NCBI GenBank assembly: GCA_020720905.1
Contig: DYNT01000070.1
Location: forward strand, 1 to 6,948
Source of the DNA: Micavibrio aeruginosavorus
GTDB lineage: Bacteria > Pseudomonadota > Alphaproteobacteria > UBA9219
Reading direction: 5' to 3'
DNA: 6,948 bases
Shown here: one piece after another, positions 1 to 6,600 of the stretch
Layout: every line of letters starts with the position of its first letter
Numbering within the stretch: position 1 is the stretch's first letter
Position numbers and translations under genes: made by a program
Notes under the pieces: model-generated
Seen by the model: the letters and a program-made list of their open reading frames with translations, nothing else
Database searches by the model: none
What the model was told of the DNA's origin: nothing

Positions 1-1
1 T

Positions 2-742
2 CTTCTTGATGAAATCAGCGAAATGGATTTGCGCCTGCAAGCCAAACTCCTTCGCGCCATTCAAGAGCGCGAGATTGACCGCGTTGGCGGCTCATCCCCC
101 GTTAAAATCGATATTCGCCTTATTGCAACGTCTAACCGCAATCTTGAAGACGAAGTCCGCGCCAAGCGTTTTCGCGAAGACCTTTACTACCGCCTGAACG
201 TCGTGAATGTGCTTATGCCCGCTTTGCGGGATCGCCCTGCGGATATTATGCCGCTGGCGACCTATTTCGCCAAGAAATACGCAGCCGCCAACGGCCTTCC
301 TGATCGTCCCCTTTCAGATGGCGCTTTGGGTCGCCTGCAAGCCCATTCATGGCGCGGCAATGTGCGCGAGTTAGAAAACACGATGCATCGCGCCGTCTTG
401 ATGGCTCGCAACTCGCCCATAGAGCCAGAGGCCATCATGATCGCAGGACAAGCCCTTGTCCCCGATGTTTCATCGCCTGCTGCGCTGGCTGCCCAAGTGG
501 TTATTGGCAAAACAGCGCCTGCCGCCCCTTCCGGCGGATCGCCGTTAGTCGGCAGAACGGTCGCAGATGTTGAGCGTGATCTTATCATCGATACGCTGCA
601 ACATTGCCTTGGCAACCGCACGCATGCAGCCAACATCCTTGGCATTTCGATCCGCACGTTACGCAACAAGTTAAAACAATATAACGAATCTGGCATCTCT
701 GTGCCTCTCGCTGAAAACGAGAGCGAACAGGCTGCGACGTAA
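2..742 (+). CDS. flbD: FlbD-like sigma-54-dependent flagellar transcriptional activator (5' end outside window)
   Basis: The reading frame is open from base 2, so the gene begins upstream; the ATG at 23 lies inside the AAA+ domain and is not the start. The visible 246 residues open with the Walker B segment LLDEIS. They continue with FREDLYYRLNV (about residues 57-68 of this fragment) and the sensor II motif WRGNVREL (117-124), all typical of NtrC-family activators. After a variable Ala/Pro-rich linker (about 150-180) comes VGRTVADVERDLI and a Fis-type helix-turn-helix near 207-227 (THAANILGISIRTLRNKL). This tail closely resembles FlbD of Caulobacter and relatives, which activates sigma-54-dependent flagellar genes. 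The Walker A, GAFTGA loop and receiver region are outside the window. The neighbouring flhA-flhF-flhG genes support a flagellar role. The family is certain; the FlbD assignment rests on the C-terminal motif and context. Confidence 0.9.
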   Translation, partial: LLDEISEMDLRLQAKLLRAIQEREIDRVGGSSPVKIDIRLIATSNRNLEDEVRAKRFREDLYYRLNVVNVLMPALRDRPADIMPLATYFAKKYAAANGLPDRPLSDGALGRLQAHSWRGNVRELENTMHRAVLMARNSPIEPEAIMIAGQALVPDVSSPAALAAQVVIGKTAPAAPSGGSPLVGRTVADVERDLIIDTLQHCLGNRTHAANILGISIRTLRNKLKQYNESGISVPLAENESEQAAT

Positions 743-796
743 CAAAATAGAGTGGACTAACGAACCTTTGAGAGGCCTTATTAAGAAAAAAGAAAA

Positions 797-826
797 TGGG
801 ATGCCAGCCTTCGCTGGCATGACGGG
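797..826 (+). repeat. Palindromic intergenic repeat, copy 1
   Basis: The core contains a perfect 8-base dyad, ATGCCAGC (801-808) and GCTGGCAT (813-820), around the loop CTTC, followed by GACGGG. It matches the general form of the very common proteobacterial repeat GGATTCCCGCCTTCGCGGGAATGACG, with paired changes in both arms that keep the stem intact. Paired changes of this kind suggest that the structure is conserved rather than the exact sequence. Confidence 0.75.
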
Positions 827-851
827 ATTGGAGTTTAGTTTGAATCTCTTA

Positions 852-881
852 CTCGTCATCCCCGCGTAGGCGAGGATCTCA
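852..881 (-). repeat. Palindromic intergenic repeat, copy 2 (inverted relative to copy 1)
   Basis: The core CGTCATCCCCGCG belongs to the same widespread repeat type read from the other strand. The dyad pairs 858-865 with 870-877 around the loop GTAG, with one C/A mismatch (862 and 873). It shares 22 of 30 positions with the reverse complement of copy 1, so the two copies differ by more than a recent duplication would predict. Confidence 0.7.
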
Positions 882-919
882 TTTGGTTTCTTTTTTAATA
901 ACTCAGGTCATTCGTTCGC

Positions 920-928
920 TGATATAAC
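920..928 (+). promoter_or_regulatory. Possible extended -10 promoter for the flhA operon
   Basis: The bases read TGA followed by TATAAC, an extended -10 (TGn plus a hexamer matching TATAAT at five of six positions). No good -35 hexamer lies at the usual distance, which an extended -10 can tolerate. Transcription from here would begin near 935 and leave a leader of about 135 bases that contains the dyads at 938-1000. This is a motif match only; a sigma-54 promoter would be expected for many flagellar genes, and none here is a good match. Confidence 0.25.
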
Positions 929-1004
929 CCCTCACCTGCAAAAACTAAGGCGTTACGTTGTAACACCAAGTTTTTGCTTCCTCTCCCGCAAGGGGAGAGG
1001 GGTT
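926..1004. repeat. Nested dyad block in the flhA leader
   Basis: Three dyads are visible. GCAAAAACT (938-946) pairs perfectly with AGTTTTTGC (969-977), enclosing GTTAC (952-956) and GTAAC (960-964). CCTCTCCC (980-987) pairs with GGGAGAGG (993-1000). An outer dyad joins AACCCCTC (926-933) to GAGGGGTT (997-1004). The outer dyad shares bases 997-1000 with the second hairpin, so the two cannot form together. The CTCTCCCGCAAGGGGAGAGGGG core resembles another repeat type common between genes of proteobacteria. It matches no riboswitch class I recognise, and neither hairpin has a T-run directly after it as an intrinsic terminator would. Confidence 0.6.
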
Positions 1005-1069
1005 GAGAGGAGAACGGCATAGTTGGGGGCCAAAAAGCCTTCGTCTTTTGAAATTGTTAACAGGGCACG

Positions 1070-3184
1070 ATGAGCGAACAAAGCAGCACAACGACAGACG
1101 CGGGAACAGACGCCGGAGCGCTTGATTTCCTCAACGGGCTTTTTAAGCGCGGCGAGGTATGGCTGGCCGCTGGCCTGATGACGATCCTGACGGTTTTGGT
1201 TTTGCCCATTCCGCCCTTTATCGTCGATATCGGCCTTTCCATCTCTATCACTTTTTCCGTCATTATTTTGATGACAGTGTTATTCATCGGCAAGCCTTTG
1301 GACTTCAGCTCGTTCCCCACCGTCCTTCTTCTCTCCACCCTTTTACGTCTGTCGCTTAATCTGGGAACGACGCGCCTTGTCCTCACCCACGGCAACGAAG
1401 GCACAGACGCAGCAGGCCATGTCGTCGGCGCGTTTGCCGATCTTGTCATGGGGGGTGATTTCATCATCGGCGTGATCGTGTTTGCCATCCTGACCATCGT
1501 CAACTTTGTCGTCATCACCAAAGGGTCGGGGCGCATTGCCGAGGTTGCGGCGCGCTTCACCTTAGATGCCATGCCCGGCAAGCAAATGGCCATCGATGCC
1601 GATTTGTCCTCTGGCCTGATTGACGAAGACTCTGCCCGTAAACGCCGCAAGGAGTTAGAGGACGAGGCTGGTTTCTTCGGCTCCATGGACGGGGCGGCTA
1701 AGTTCGTGCGCGGCGATGCCATTGCGGGTTTGGTCATCACCTTTATCAATGCCATCGGCGGCATCACCATCGGCGCGTTTCGCCATGATATGCCCATTCT
1801 TCAAGCCGCCGACACGTATGTTCGCCTGACCATCGGGGATGGGCTTGTGACACAGATTCCGGCGCTGCTGGTTTCCGTTGCGGCAGGTCTCCTTGTGTCC
1901 AAAACAACGACCCAAGGCTCTACCGATCAAGCCCTGTTTGCGCAACTCAGCGATTATCCAACCGCGCTGGGGCTTAGCTCAGCCCTGATGGCGGCGCTGG
2001 CCGTCGTGCCAGGCATGCCCTTTCTTCCCTTTATCATCCTGTCGGGCATCGCCGGTTTCGGCGCTTATTCAGCAGGGCAACGTAATTTGAATAAAGCAGC
2101 GCTTCAAGCCGCTGCCGACGTTGCCGCTGCCGCGCCCGTGCCAGTGGCCGAGGATCCGATTGGCCGTTCACTGTCCATCGATATGATCCGGCTAGAGCTT
2201 GGCTATGCCCTCTTGGCGCTCATCAACAGCGAAGCGGGGCAAAAGCTCACCGATCAGATCAAAGGTCTGCGCCGTCAAATGGCGGGGGACATGGGCTTTA
2301 TCATGCCATCCGTCCGCATTCAGGATAATTTGCAACTCCCCCCCAACACCTACATCCTGCGCATTAAAGAGATTGAGGCAGGGCGCGGCGAATTGCGCCC
2401 TGGCATGCTACTTATCATGGATCCCAAAGGCTCCCCCATCGCGCTGCCAGGGGAAAACACGATGGAGCCGACCTTTGGCCTTCCTGCCATGTGGGTTGAT
2501 GCAACCTATCGCGAGGAAGCGCTGTTCAAGGGCTATACCGTCGTTGATCCGCCGACAGTCATCACCACGCACCTGACCGAGCTGGTCAAAGACAATATGT
2601 CTGAGCTTCTTTCCTACGCCGAAACGCAAAAACTTTTGGACGAAATGGGCAAGGATCAACAAAAGCTCGTTGCCGATGTCATCCCCAGCCAAGTAACCAT
2701 CAGTGGCCTTCAACGCGTTTTGCAAAACCTTTTGGCTGAGCGCATCTCCATCCGCGATTTGCCATCGATCCTTGAAGGCATTGCGGAAGCGTCCGGCCTG
2801 ACGCGCAATCTAGCCTTGATTTCTGAGCATGTGCGATCCCGCCTTGCGCGGCAGATATCCAGCGCCAATACGAATGAGATGGGCTATATCCCCCTCCTCA
2901 CCCTCTCACCAGAATGGGAGCAGACGTTTATCGAATCGCTCACGGGCGATGGCGATGATAAACGCTTAGCCATGCCTCCCACCAAGCTGCACCAGTTTAT
3001 TCAGGCCGTCCGTCAAGCCTATGACAAGCATGCCATGATGGGGGAATCACCGATCCTTTTGACAAGCCCCACCATTCGCCCCTATGTTCGCTCTATTATG
3101 GAGCGTTTCCGTCCATCGACCGTGATCGTTTCGCAAAATGAAATCTATGCCAAGGCCAAAATCAAGACGCTAGGACAAGTTTAA
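1070..3184 (+). CDS. flhA: Flagellar biosynthesis protein FlhA, export gate of the flagellar type III secretion system
   Basis: FlhA forms the ring-shaped export gate in the inner membrane at the flagellar base, uses proton motive force, and docks substrates and chaperones through its cytoplasmic domain. The product is 704 residues, a normal full length. The first ~30 residues are hydrophilic. Hydrophobic segments lie at about 32-50, 53-74, 83-103, 117-150, 216-238, 255-277, 296-314 and 316-334, consistent with eight membrane helices. The conserved FHIPEP-type region lies between the fourth and fifth (RFTLDAMPGKQMAIDADL, about 162-179). MDGAAKFVRGD (206-216) carries a Lys (211) and Asp (216) that align with residues important for proton-driven export in Salmonella FlhA. 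Residues from about 365 form the cytoplasmic domain. The start ATG at 1070 has a short AGGG four bases upstream, a weak site. The TAA directly abuts the flhF ATG, which suggests translational coupling. The family assignment is secure. Confidence 0.97.
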   Translation: MSEQSSTTTDAGTDAGALDFLNGLFKRGEVWLAAGLMTILTVLVLPIPPFIVDIGLSISITFSVIILMTVLFIGKPLDFSSFPTVLLLSTLLRLSLNLGTTRLVLTHGNEGTDAAGHVVGAFADLVMGGDFIIGVIVFAILTIVNFVVITKGSGRIAEVAARFTLDAMPGKQMAIDADLSSGLIDEDSARKRRKELEDEAGFFGSMDGAAKFVRGDAIAGLVITFINAIGGITIGAFRHDMPILQAADTYVRLTIGDGLVTQIPALLVSVAAGLLVSKTTTQGSTDQALFAQLSDYPTALGLSSALMAALAVVPGMPFLPFIILSGIAGFGAYSAGQRNLNKAALQAAADVAAAAPVPVAEDPIGRSLSIDMIRLELGYALLALINSEAGQKLTDQIKGLRRQMAGDMGFIMPSVRIQDNLQLPPNTYILRIKEIEAGRGELRPGMLLIMDPKGSPIALPGENTMEPTFGLPAMWVDATYREEALFKGYTVVDPPTVITTHLTELVKDNMSELLSYAETQKLLDEMGKDQQKLVADVIPSQVTISGLQRVLQNLLAERISIRDLPSILEGIAEASGLTRNLALISEHVRSRLARQISSANTNEMGYIPLLTLSPEWEQTFIESLTGDGDDKRLAMPPTKLHQFIQAVRQAYDKHAMMGESPILLTSPTIRPYVRSIMERFRPSTVIVSQNEIYAKAKIKTLGQV
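3172..3175 (+). promoter_or_regulatory. Ribosome binding site for flhF inside the end of flhA
   Basis: AGGA lies nine bases before the flhF ATG, within the last codons of flhA. It supports the ATG at 3185 as the true start and fits coupling of flhF translation to flhA termination at the abutting TAA. Confidence 0.6.
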
Positions 3185-4165
3185 ATGAGACTTAAATCCT
3201 TTTACGGCACGACCATGACCGAGGCCATGCGCCTTGTTCGTGATACGCTGGGCGATAACGCGATCATTGTGGCGACACGCGATGATGAAGGCGGCGGCGT
3301 GCGCGTGACAGCCGCCATTGACGATCCCATCATGCCAGCCTCGGCCAACGCACAAATGCTTTCATCACAGACCATCGACTCTGAATCCATTGAAACCATC
3401 GCCAGCGCTATGATCGCCCACAACGTGCCCGCTGTTTTGGCCGAAAAGATCGTGGCAGCGGCGACCCAATACGCCAACGATGATCCTCTTCTTTCAATTG
3501 GCGCGGCCTTTGACACGCATTTTCACTATACGTCTCTTTACGATGAAAAAGAAAACGCGCCGCTTGTCCTGATTGGCCCTCCGGGGGCAGGAAAAACATT
3601 GTGCGCGGCCAAGATGGCCACACTCCTCACTCTGGCGAAAAAGAATCTGGCTGTTATCAGCACTGATACGCAGCGCGCAGGCGCTATGGCTCAATTGGGC
3701 GCATTTACGCGTTTGCTGAAAACAGACTTGATCGAAAGCGAAGACGCTCACGCCCTGCATGACGCTATCGCTATGCAAAAAACAGGAACAACCGTGATCG
3801 TGGATACGGCAGGATGCAACCCGTTTTCCGAGGCGGATAGGCAAACCCTCTCCGCCATCATCAAGGCGACGGGCGCAAGTCCCATTCTCGTCCTTCCCGC
3901 CGATCTGGATGCCTTCGAAGCCACCACCATGGCCAAAGCTTTTCAGGCTATGGGTGCCAAAAGCCTTTTGCCGACGCGCCTTGACATGACGCGCCGCCTT
4001 GGCGGCATGCTGTGCGTCGCGCATGAAGCGCGTCTGCCCTTCTGCGCTTTTAGCGCCTCGTCCAAAGTCACGGACGTGCCGCAACCCCTTAACCCTGTAT
4101 CCTTGGCGCGGTTGATTTTAGCCCCTCCGCAAGAAGCCGTCCCCCAAGCCCGCCTTTCTTCATAG
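3185..4165 (+). CDS. flhF: FlhF, SRP-type GTPase for flagellar placement
   Basis: FlhF is an SRP-family GTPase that recruits early flagellar components to the site of assembly, usually a pole, and is countered by FlhG. The 326-residue product starts with the FlhF-type N-terminal signature (MRLKSFYGTTMTEAMRLVRDTLG, read in short parts as MRLKSFYGTTMTEA and LVRDTLGDNAIIVATR). A short variable B-type region follows (about 35-65) and then a helical N domain (about 65-115). The G domain shows G1 GPPGAGKT (131-138), the DTQRAGA motif (161-167), G3 DTAG (207-210) and G4 TRLD (264-267). G4 has Arg where SRP GTPases usually have Lys. The closing region reads SSKVTDVPQPLNP instead of the GQRVPEDL common in gammaproteobacterial FlhF. 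At 326 residues it is shorter than many homologues, mainly through a short linker. All nucleotide-binding motifs are intact, so it should be an active GTPase. Confidence 0.93.
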   Translation: MRLKSFYGTTMTEAMRLVRDTLGDNAIIVATRDDEGGGVRVTAAIDDPIMPASANAQMLSSQTIDSESIETIASAMIAHNVPAVLAEKIVAAATQYANDDPLLSIGAAFDTHFHYTSLYDEKENAPLVLIGPPGAGKTLCAAKMATLLTLAKKNLAVISTDTQRAGAMAQLGAFTRLLKTDLIESEDAHALHDAIAMQKTGTTVIVDTAGCNPFSEADRQTLSAIIKATGASPILVLPADLDAFEATTMAKAFQAMGAKSLLPTRLDMTRRLGGMLCVAHEARLPFCAFSASSKVTDVPQPLNPVSLARLILAPPQEAVPQARLSS

Positions 4166-4168
4166 GAG
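4164..4168 (+). promoter_or_regulatory. Ribosome binding site for flhG overlapping the flhF stop codon
   Basis: AGGAG shares its first two bases with the flhF TAG and lies nine bases before the flhG ATG. It is the strongest Shine-Dalgarno match in the operon and fixes the flhG start at 4178. Confidence 0.75.
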
Positions 4169-4177
4169 AAGACAGCC

Positions 4178-4984
4178 ATGACCGATCCTGTTCCCCTGAT
4201 GCCCCTTGCAACCACTACAACGACGCCGGTTGCAGCGTTGCGCTGTCCCAACATGCTGGCGATTGCCAGCGGTAAAGGCGGCGTCGGCAAAACTTGGTTT
4301 TCCATCACGCTGTGTCACACGCTGGCAAAAAAAGGAAAGCGTGTCTTATTGTTCGATGGCGATTTGGGATTGGCGAACGTTGATATTCAACTGGGGCTCG
4401 CCCCCGAAAAAGATTTGGGCCATGTTGTCGAAAACAAACTGCCGATGGCACGCGCCATCACGCGCTATGACGAAGGCGGTTTTGATATTCTGGCGGGGCG
4501 CTCTGGCTCTGGCTCTATGGCCACGCTCTCCACCGAAAAAATCAATGCGATGCGCGGTGAGCTGATCGCGCTGGCGCAAAACTATGACTACGTCTTTGTC
4601 GATCTGGGCGCAGGCGTGGATCGCGCCGTTCGCCAAATGGCGGGCCCCGCCGCGCAGACCTATGTCGTGATCACGGATGAGCCGACATCGCTGACCGATG
4701 CCTATGCGTTTATCAAGCTTTCCCGCGCCGCGAACCCGCAAGCGCAAATGAAAATCGTGATTAATCTGGCGGCAACCCCTAACGAAGGCCGGAAAACGTA
4801 TGAGACAATTTGTAAAGTCTCGGAAACGTTCCTTGGCTACACGCCGCCGATGGCGGGTGTCATTCGCCGCGATGGCAAAGTGCGCGATGCCATTCGCGCG
4901 CAAACGCCCCTTATGACGCGCTCCCCGAACTGCGAGGCCGCGCAAGACGTAGGTGTTATCGCCGCGCAACTGTTGTCGGATTAA
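4178..4984 (+). CDS. flhG: FlhG/MinD-type ATPase controlling flagellar number
   Basis: This is a 268-residue MinD/ParA-family ATPase. In the flhF-flhG pair such proteins limit flagellar number by acting on FlhF and on the C-ring or regulators. The deviant Walker A is SGKGGVGKT (31-39) with signature Lys 33 and catalytic-loop Lys 38. The A' motif DGDLGLANVD (60-69) and the Walker B region VDLGAG (141-146) follow, then TDEPTSLTDAYAFIK (167-181), characteristic of FlhG. Two usual FlhG parts are not evident. The N-terminal 25 residues are a Thr/Pro/Ala stretch without a DQAxxLR motif, and the protein ends at IAAQLLSD without an obvious amphipathic membrane-targeting helix. The gene starts 12 bases after flhF, and the FliK-like gene begins 5 bases after its stop. 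A generic 'MinD/ParA family' label would also fit, but the position next to flhF favours FlhG. Confidence 0.88.
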   Translation: MTDPVPLMPLATTTTTPVAALRCPNMLAIASGKGGVGKTWFSITLCHTLAKKGKRVLLFDGDLGLANVDIQLGLAPEKDLGHVVENKLPMARAITRYDEGGFDILAGRSGSGSMATLSTEKINAMRGELIALAQNYDYVFVDLGAGVDRAVRQMAGPAAQTYVVITDEPTSLTDAYAFIKLSRAANPQAQMKIVINLAATPNEGRKTYETICKVSETFLGYTPPMAGVIRRDGKVRDAIRAQTPLMTRSPNCEAAQDVGVIAAQLLSD

Positions 4985-4989
4985 CGGGC

Positions 4990-6600
4990 ATGGGCGGGCC
5001 GTCCCTCCTTTCCCTGCCGCCCTCGTTTCTGATGCCGTTGCCTACGCTTGCCTCCCCCGCTGTGGCTCTAGCGGCGCAGGTTACGCAGTTGCCGCCGAGC
5101 CTCATGGTTCTTGACAAGCCCCTCACCATCAACGGCACAATCCTTTCGCTTTTCGAAAACGGGAACCTAACGGTACAAACCAGTCAAGGAAACGTCGAGC
5201 TGGCTTTGCTGAAAACGCAAACCGAGACTCTGAAACTTGTTCAAGATTTTGTTGCCACAACGACGCAAGACCCCACGCAACCCCAAAAAGCGATTGAGCT
5301 TGTCCTTCAGGCAGGAAGCCCGACCAAGCAAGCCATGCTTCTTTTGCCACAAGGCGAGACGCAGAAAATGGCGCAGAAAACAGAAAGCGCCCATCCCCCC
5401 ACCCATGCCGCGAAAACAGAAGCGTCCTTTCAAAAAGGGCAAAGCCTGACGATCACCGTCTTACCAGATGACGTTGATCGCGCCCTTATCACCGCGCAAA
5501 GCAAAGCAACGCCTCTAACGCTCCCTTCTACAAAAAACGCCGAGCTCCCCCATCAAACAACTGTGATCGAAAGCACGCTGGCCTCCTTTGTTGATAAAAC
5601 GACCCAAGGATCTCAAAAAAAATCTTTTCTTCTTCATGGCGCTGAACAGGCGGCAAAAGAGACGCAAAAAGACGCGGGGGCCGCGCTCTCCCCCAACACA
5701 ACGCTGCGTCTGCGGATCGATCAGGTTATCCCGCCCGATGAGCCATGGCCACAAGACATCCAGCCCCAGCAAATCAAGGCAACGCTCCTTAGCAAAAGCC
5801 ACAGCGGCCATGCCTTGATCGAAAGCGAGGGCAAGACCCTTTTCGTTCACAATGCCGGAGACCTTCCCGAAGGCACGAAAATCATCGCAACGCGTCAAGC
5901 CGGCGGAGCCTTTGGCACAACGCCCCTGCCCCTTTCGCTAGAGCAAGATTTTGCGCCGATGCGCTCGTTTGTCTCAGCGCTTGTTCAAACCGACCTGCCC
6001 GCTGCGGCGCACTTTATCCAAACGCGCCTGCCCAGCCCCACGCACCACTTGGCGGGCACAGCGCTGTTTTTTCTCTCGATTCTACAAAGCGGAAAGATCG
6101 ATGAATGGCTAGGGGAGCCGCTCATCGTCAAGATGGAAAAAGCAGGCAAGAAACAAACGACAAGAGATGTGATGAACGCCTTGGAGGAGCCAACCCTTGC
6201 AACAGTGCGCGATGCGCAAGTGGGTGAATGGCGCGCCTATCCCCTTCCCTTGCATTACGGGACAGCCTTTGAAATGCTACGCCTTTATATCCATCATGAT
6301 GCGCAACACGAAAAAAACGACAACGGCGCAGCAGTGCAAGACAAGCGCACGCGCTTTGTGATCACGATGACCATGTCGAACCTTGGCTCACTGCAACTGG
6401 ATGGACTTTCGCAACACAAGAAACTGGATTTGGTGATCCGCAGCGAAGCGCCTTTGCCAGAGATGTTGACACGCGAGCTTCGCGAAACAACCGTCAAAAC
6501 GCTGGAGGCCACGGGTCTCATCGGCTCCATCCTCTTCCAAACAGGGAGGCAGAACTGGATAGTCTTTCAAAACACCGAGTCAAAAGAGTGGGTGACTTAA
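4990..6600 (+). CDS. FliK-like protein with C-terminal flagellar hook-length control domain
   Basis: The 536-residue product has two parts. Residues 1 to about 450 are low in recognisable motifs, rich in Gln, Lys, Thr, Ala and Pro, and include a probable beta-rich segment (about 238-303). Residues about 453-528 look like the FliK C-terminal (Flg_hook) domain. A strand ending in the hallmark LGSLQLDGL (465-473) is followed by LDLVIRSEAPLP, a helix with ELRETTVKTLEATGL, and a last strand (IGSILFQ). FliK proteins are secreted molecular rulers whose C-terminal domain acts on FlhB to switch export from hook to filament subunits. Length and layout (long disordered N-terminal half, compact C-terminal domain) suit the family. 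No signal peptide is evident. The start at 4990 has only a weak GGG upstream, 5 bases after flhG; an ATG at 5032 is possible but has no better site. It could be the hook-length regulator or a paralogue of unknown role. Confidence 0.7.
   Translation: MGGPSLLSLPPSFLMPLPTLASPAVALAAQVTQLPPSLMVLDKPLTINGTILSLFENGNLTVQTSQGNVELALLKTQTETLKLVQDFVATTTQDPTQPQKAIELVLQAGSPTKQAMLLLPQGETQKMAQKTESAHPPTHAAKTEASFQKGQSLTITVLPDDVDRALITAQSKATPLTLPSTKNAELPHQTTVIESTLASFVDKTTQGSQKKSFLLHGAEQAAKETQKDAGAALSPNTTLRLRIDQVIPPDEPWPQDIQPQQIKATLLSKSHSGHALIESEGKTLFVHNAGDLPEGTKIIATRQAGGAFGTTPLPLSLEQDFAPMRSFVSALVQTDLPAAAHFIQTRLPSPTHHLAGTALFFLSILQSGKIDEWLGEPLIVKMEKAGKKQTTRDVMNALEEPTLATVRDAQVGEWRAYPLPLHYGTAFEMLRLYIHHDAQHEKNDNGAAVQDKRTRFVITMTMSNLGSLQLDGLSQHKKLDLVIRSEAPLPEMLTRELRETTVKTLEATGLIGSILFQTGRQNWIVFQNTESKEWVT

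Larger units (their letters stand above)
786..896. repeat. Composite imperfect inverted repeat made of two facing palindromic repeat copies
   Basis: The left arm (786-826) and the reverse complement of the right arm (852-896) align along their length. Both start with AAAAAAGAAA (786-795 and 896-887). After a 4-base indel, a 30-base core follows with 22 identical positions (797-826 against 881-852). The 25 bases between the arms are unpaired. Each core has its own internal hairpin. The whole could fold as one long stem or as two hairpins, and the outer A-tract/T-tract pair resembles a bidirectional terminator. Small palindromic arrangements like this are known as non-autonomous repeat elements in many proteobacteria; no transposase is present here. 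Confidence 0.7.
743..1069. other. Non-coding gap between flbD and flhA, filled with palindromic repeats
   Basis: This stretch of 327 bases carries no convincing gene. It contains a large inverted repeat made of two copies of a palindromic repeat (786-896), a second block of nested dyads (926-1004), a possible extended -10 promoter (920-928) and a weak ribosome binding site for flhA. The short minus-strand frame at 671-859 is a read-through of the first repeat copy; its MPAKAGI peptide is the usual false translation of this repeat type. The gap suggests that flhA and the genes after it are transcribed separately from flbD, although read-through is not excluded. Confidence 0.7.

Noticed and set aside
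671..859. Short minus-strand frame containing MPAKAGI
   Set aside because: This peptide is the well-known false translation of the palindromic intergenic repeat, and the frame runs into the end of flbD.
858..896. Simple intrinsic terminator (hairpin 858-877 followed by T-rich 887-896)
   Set aside because: The T-run begins nine bases after the stem, too far for a classic terminator. The T-run pairs better with the A-tract at 786-795 as part of the large inverted repeat.
743..1069. CRISPR array or attachment site in the repeat-rich gap
   Set aside because: The repeats are palindromes in opposite orientation, not direct repeats with regular spacers, and no cas, integrase or tRNA gene is present.
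1057..1797. Long open frame of 246 codons on the minus strand opposite flhA
   Set aside because: It lies wholly opposite strongly conserved FlhA sequence, resembles no family, and is explained by the codon bias of the sense gene.
3494..4084. Open frame of 196 codons on the minus strand opposite flhF
   Set aside because: Antisense shadow of a clearly conserved GTPase; its composition, rich in His, Arg, Cys and Gly, is typical of a false frame.
4346..4969. Open frame of 207 codons on the minus strand opposite flhG
   Set aside because: Antisense shadow; Arg/His/Gly-rich with no recognisable motif.
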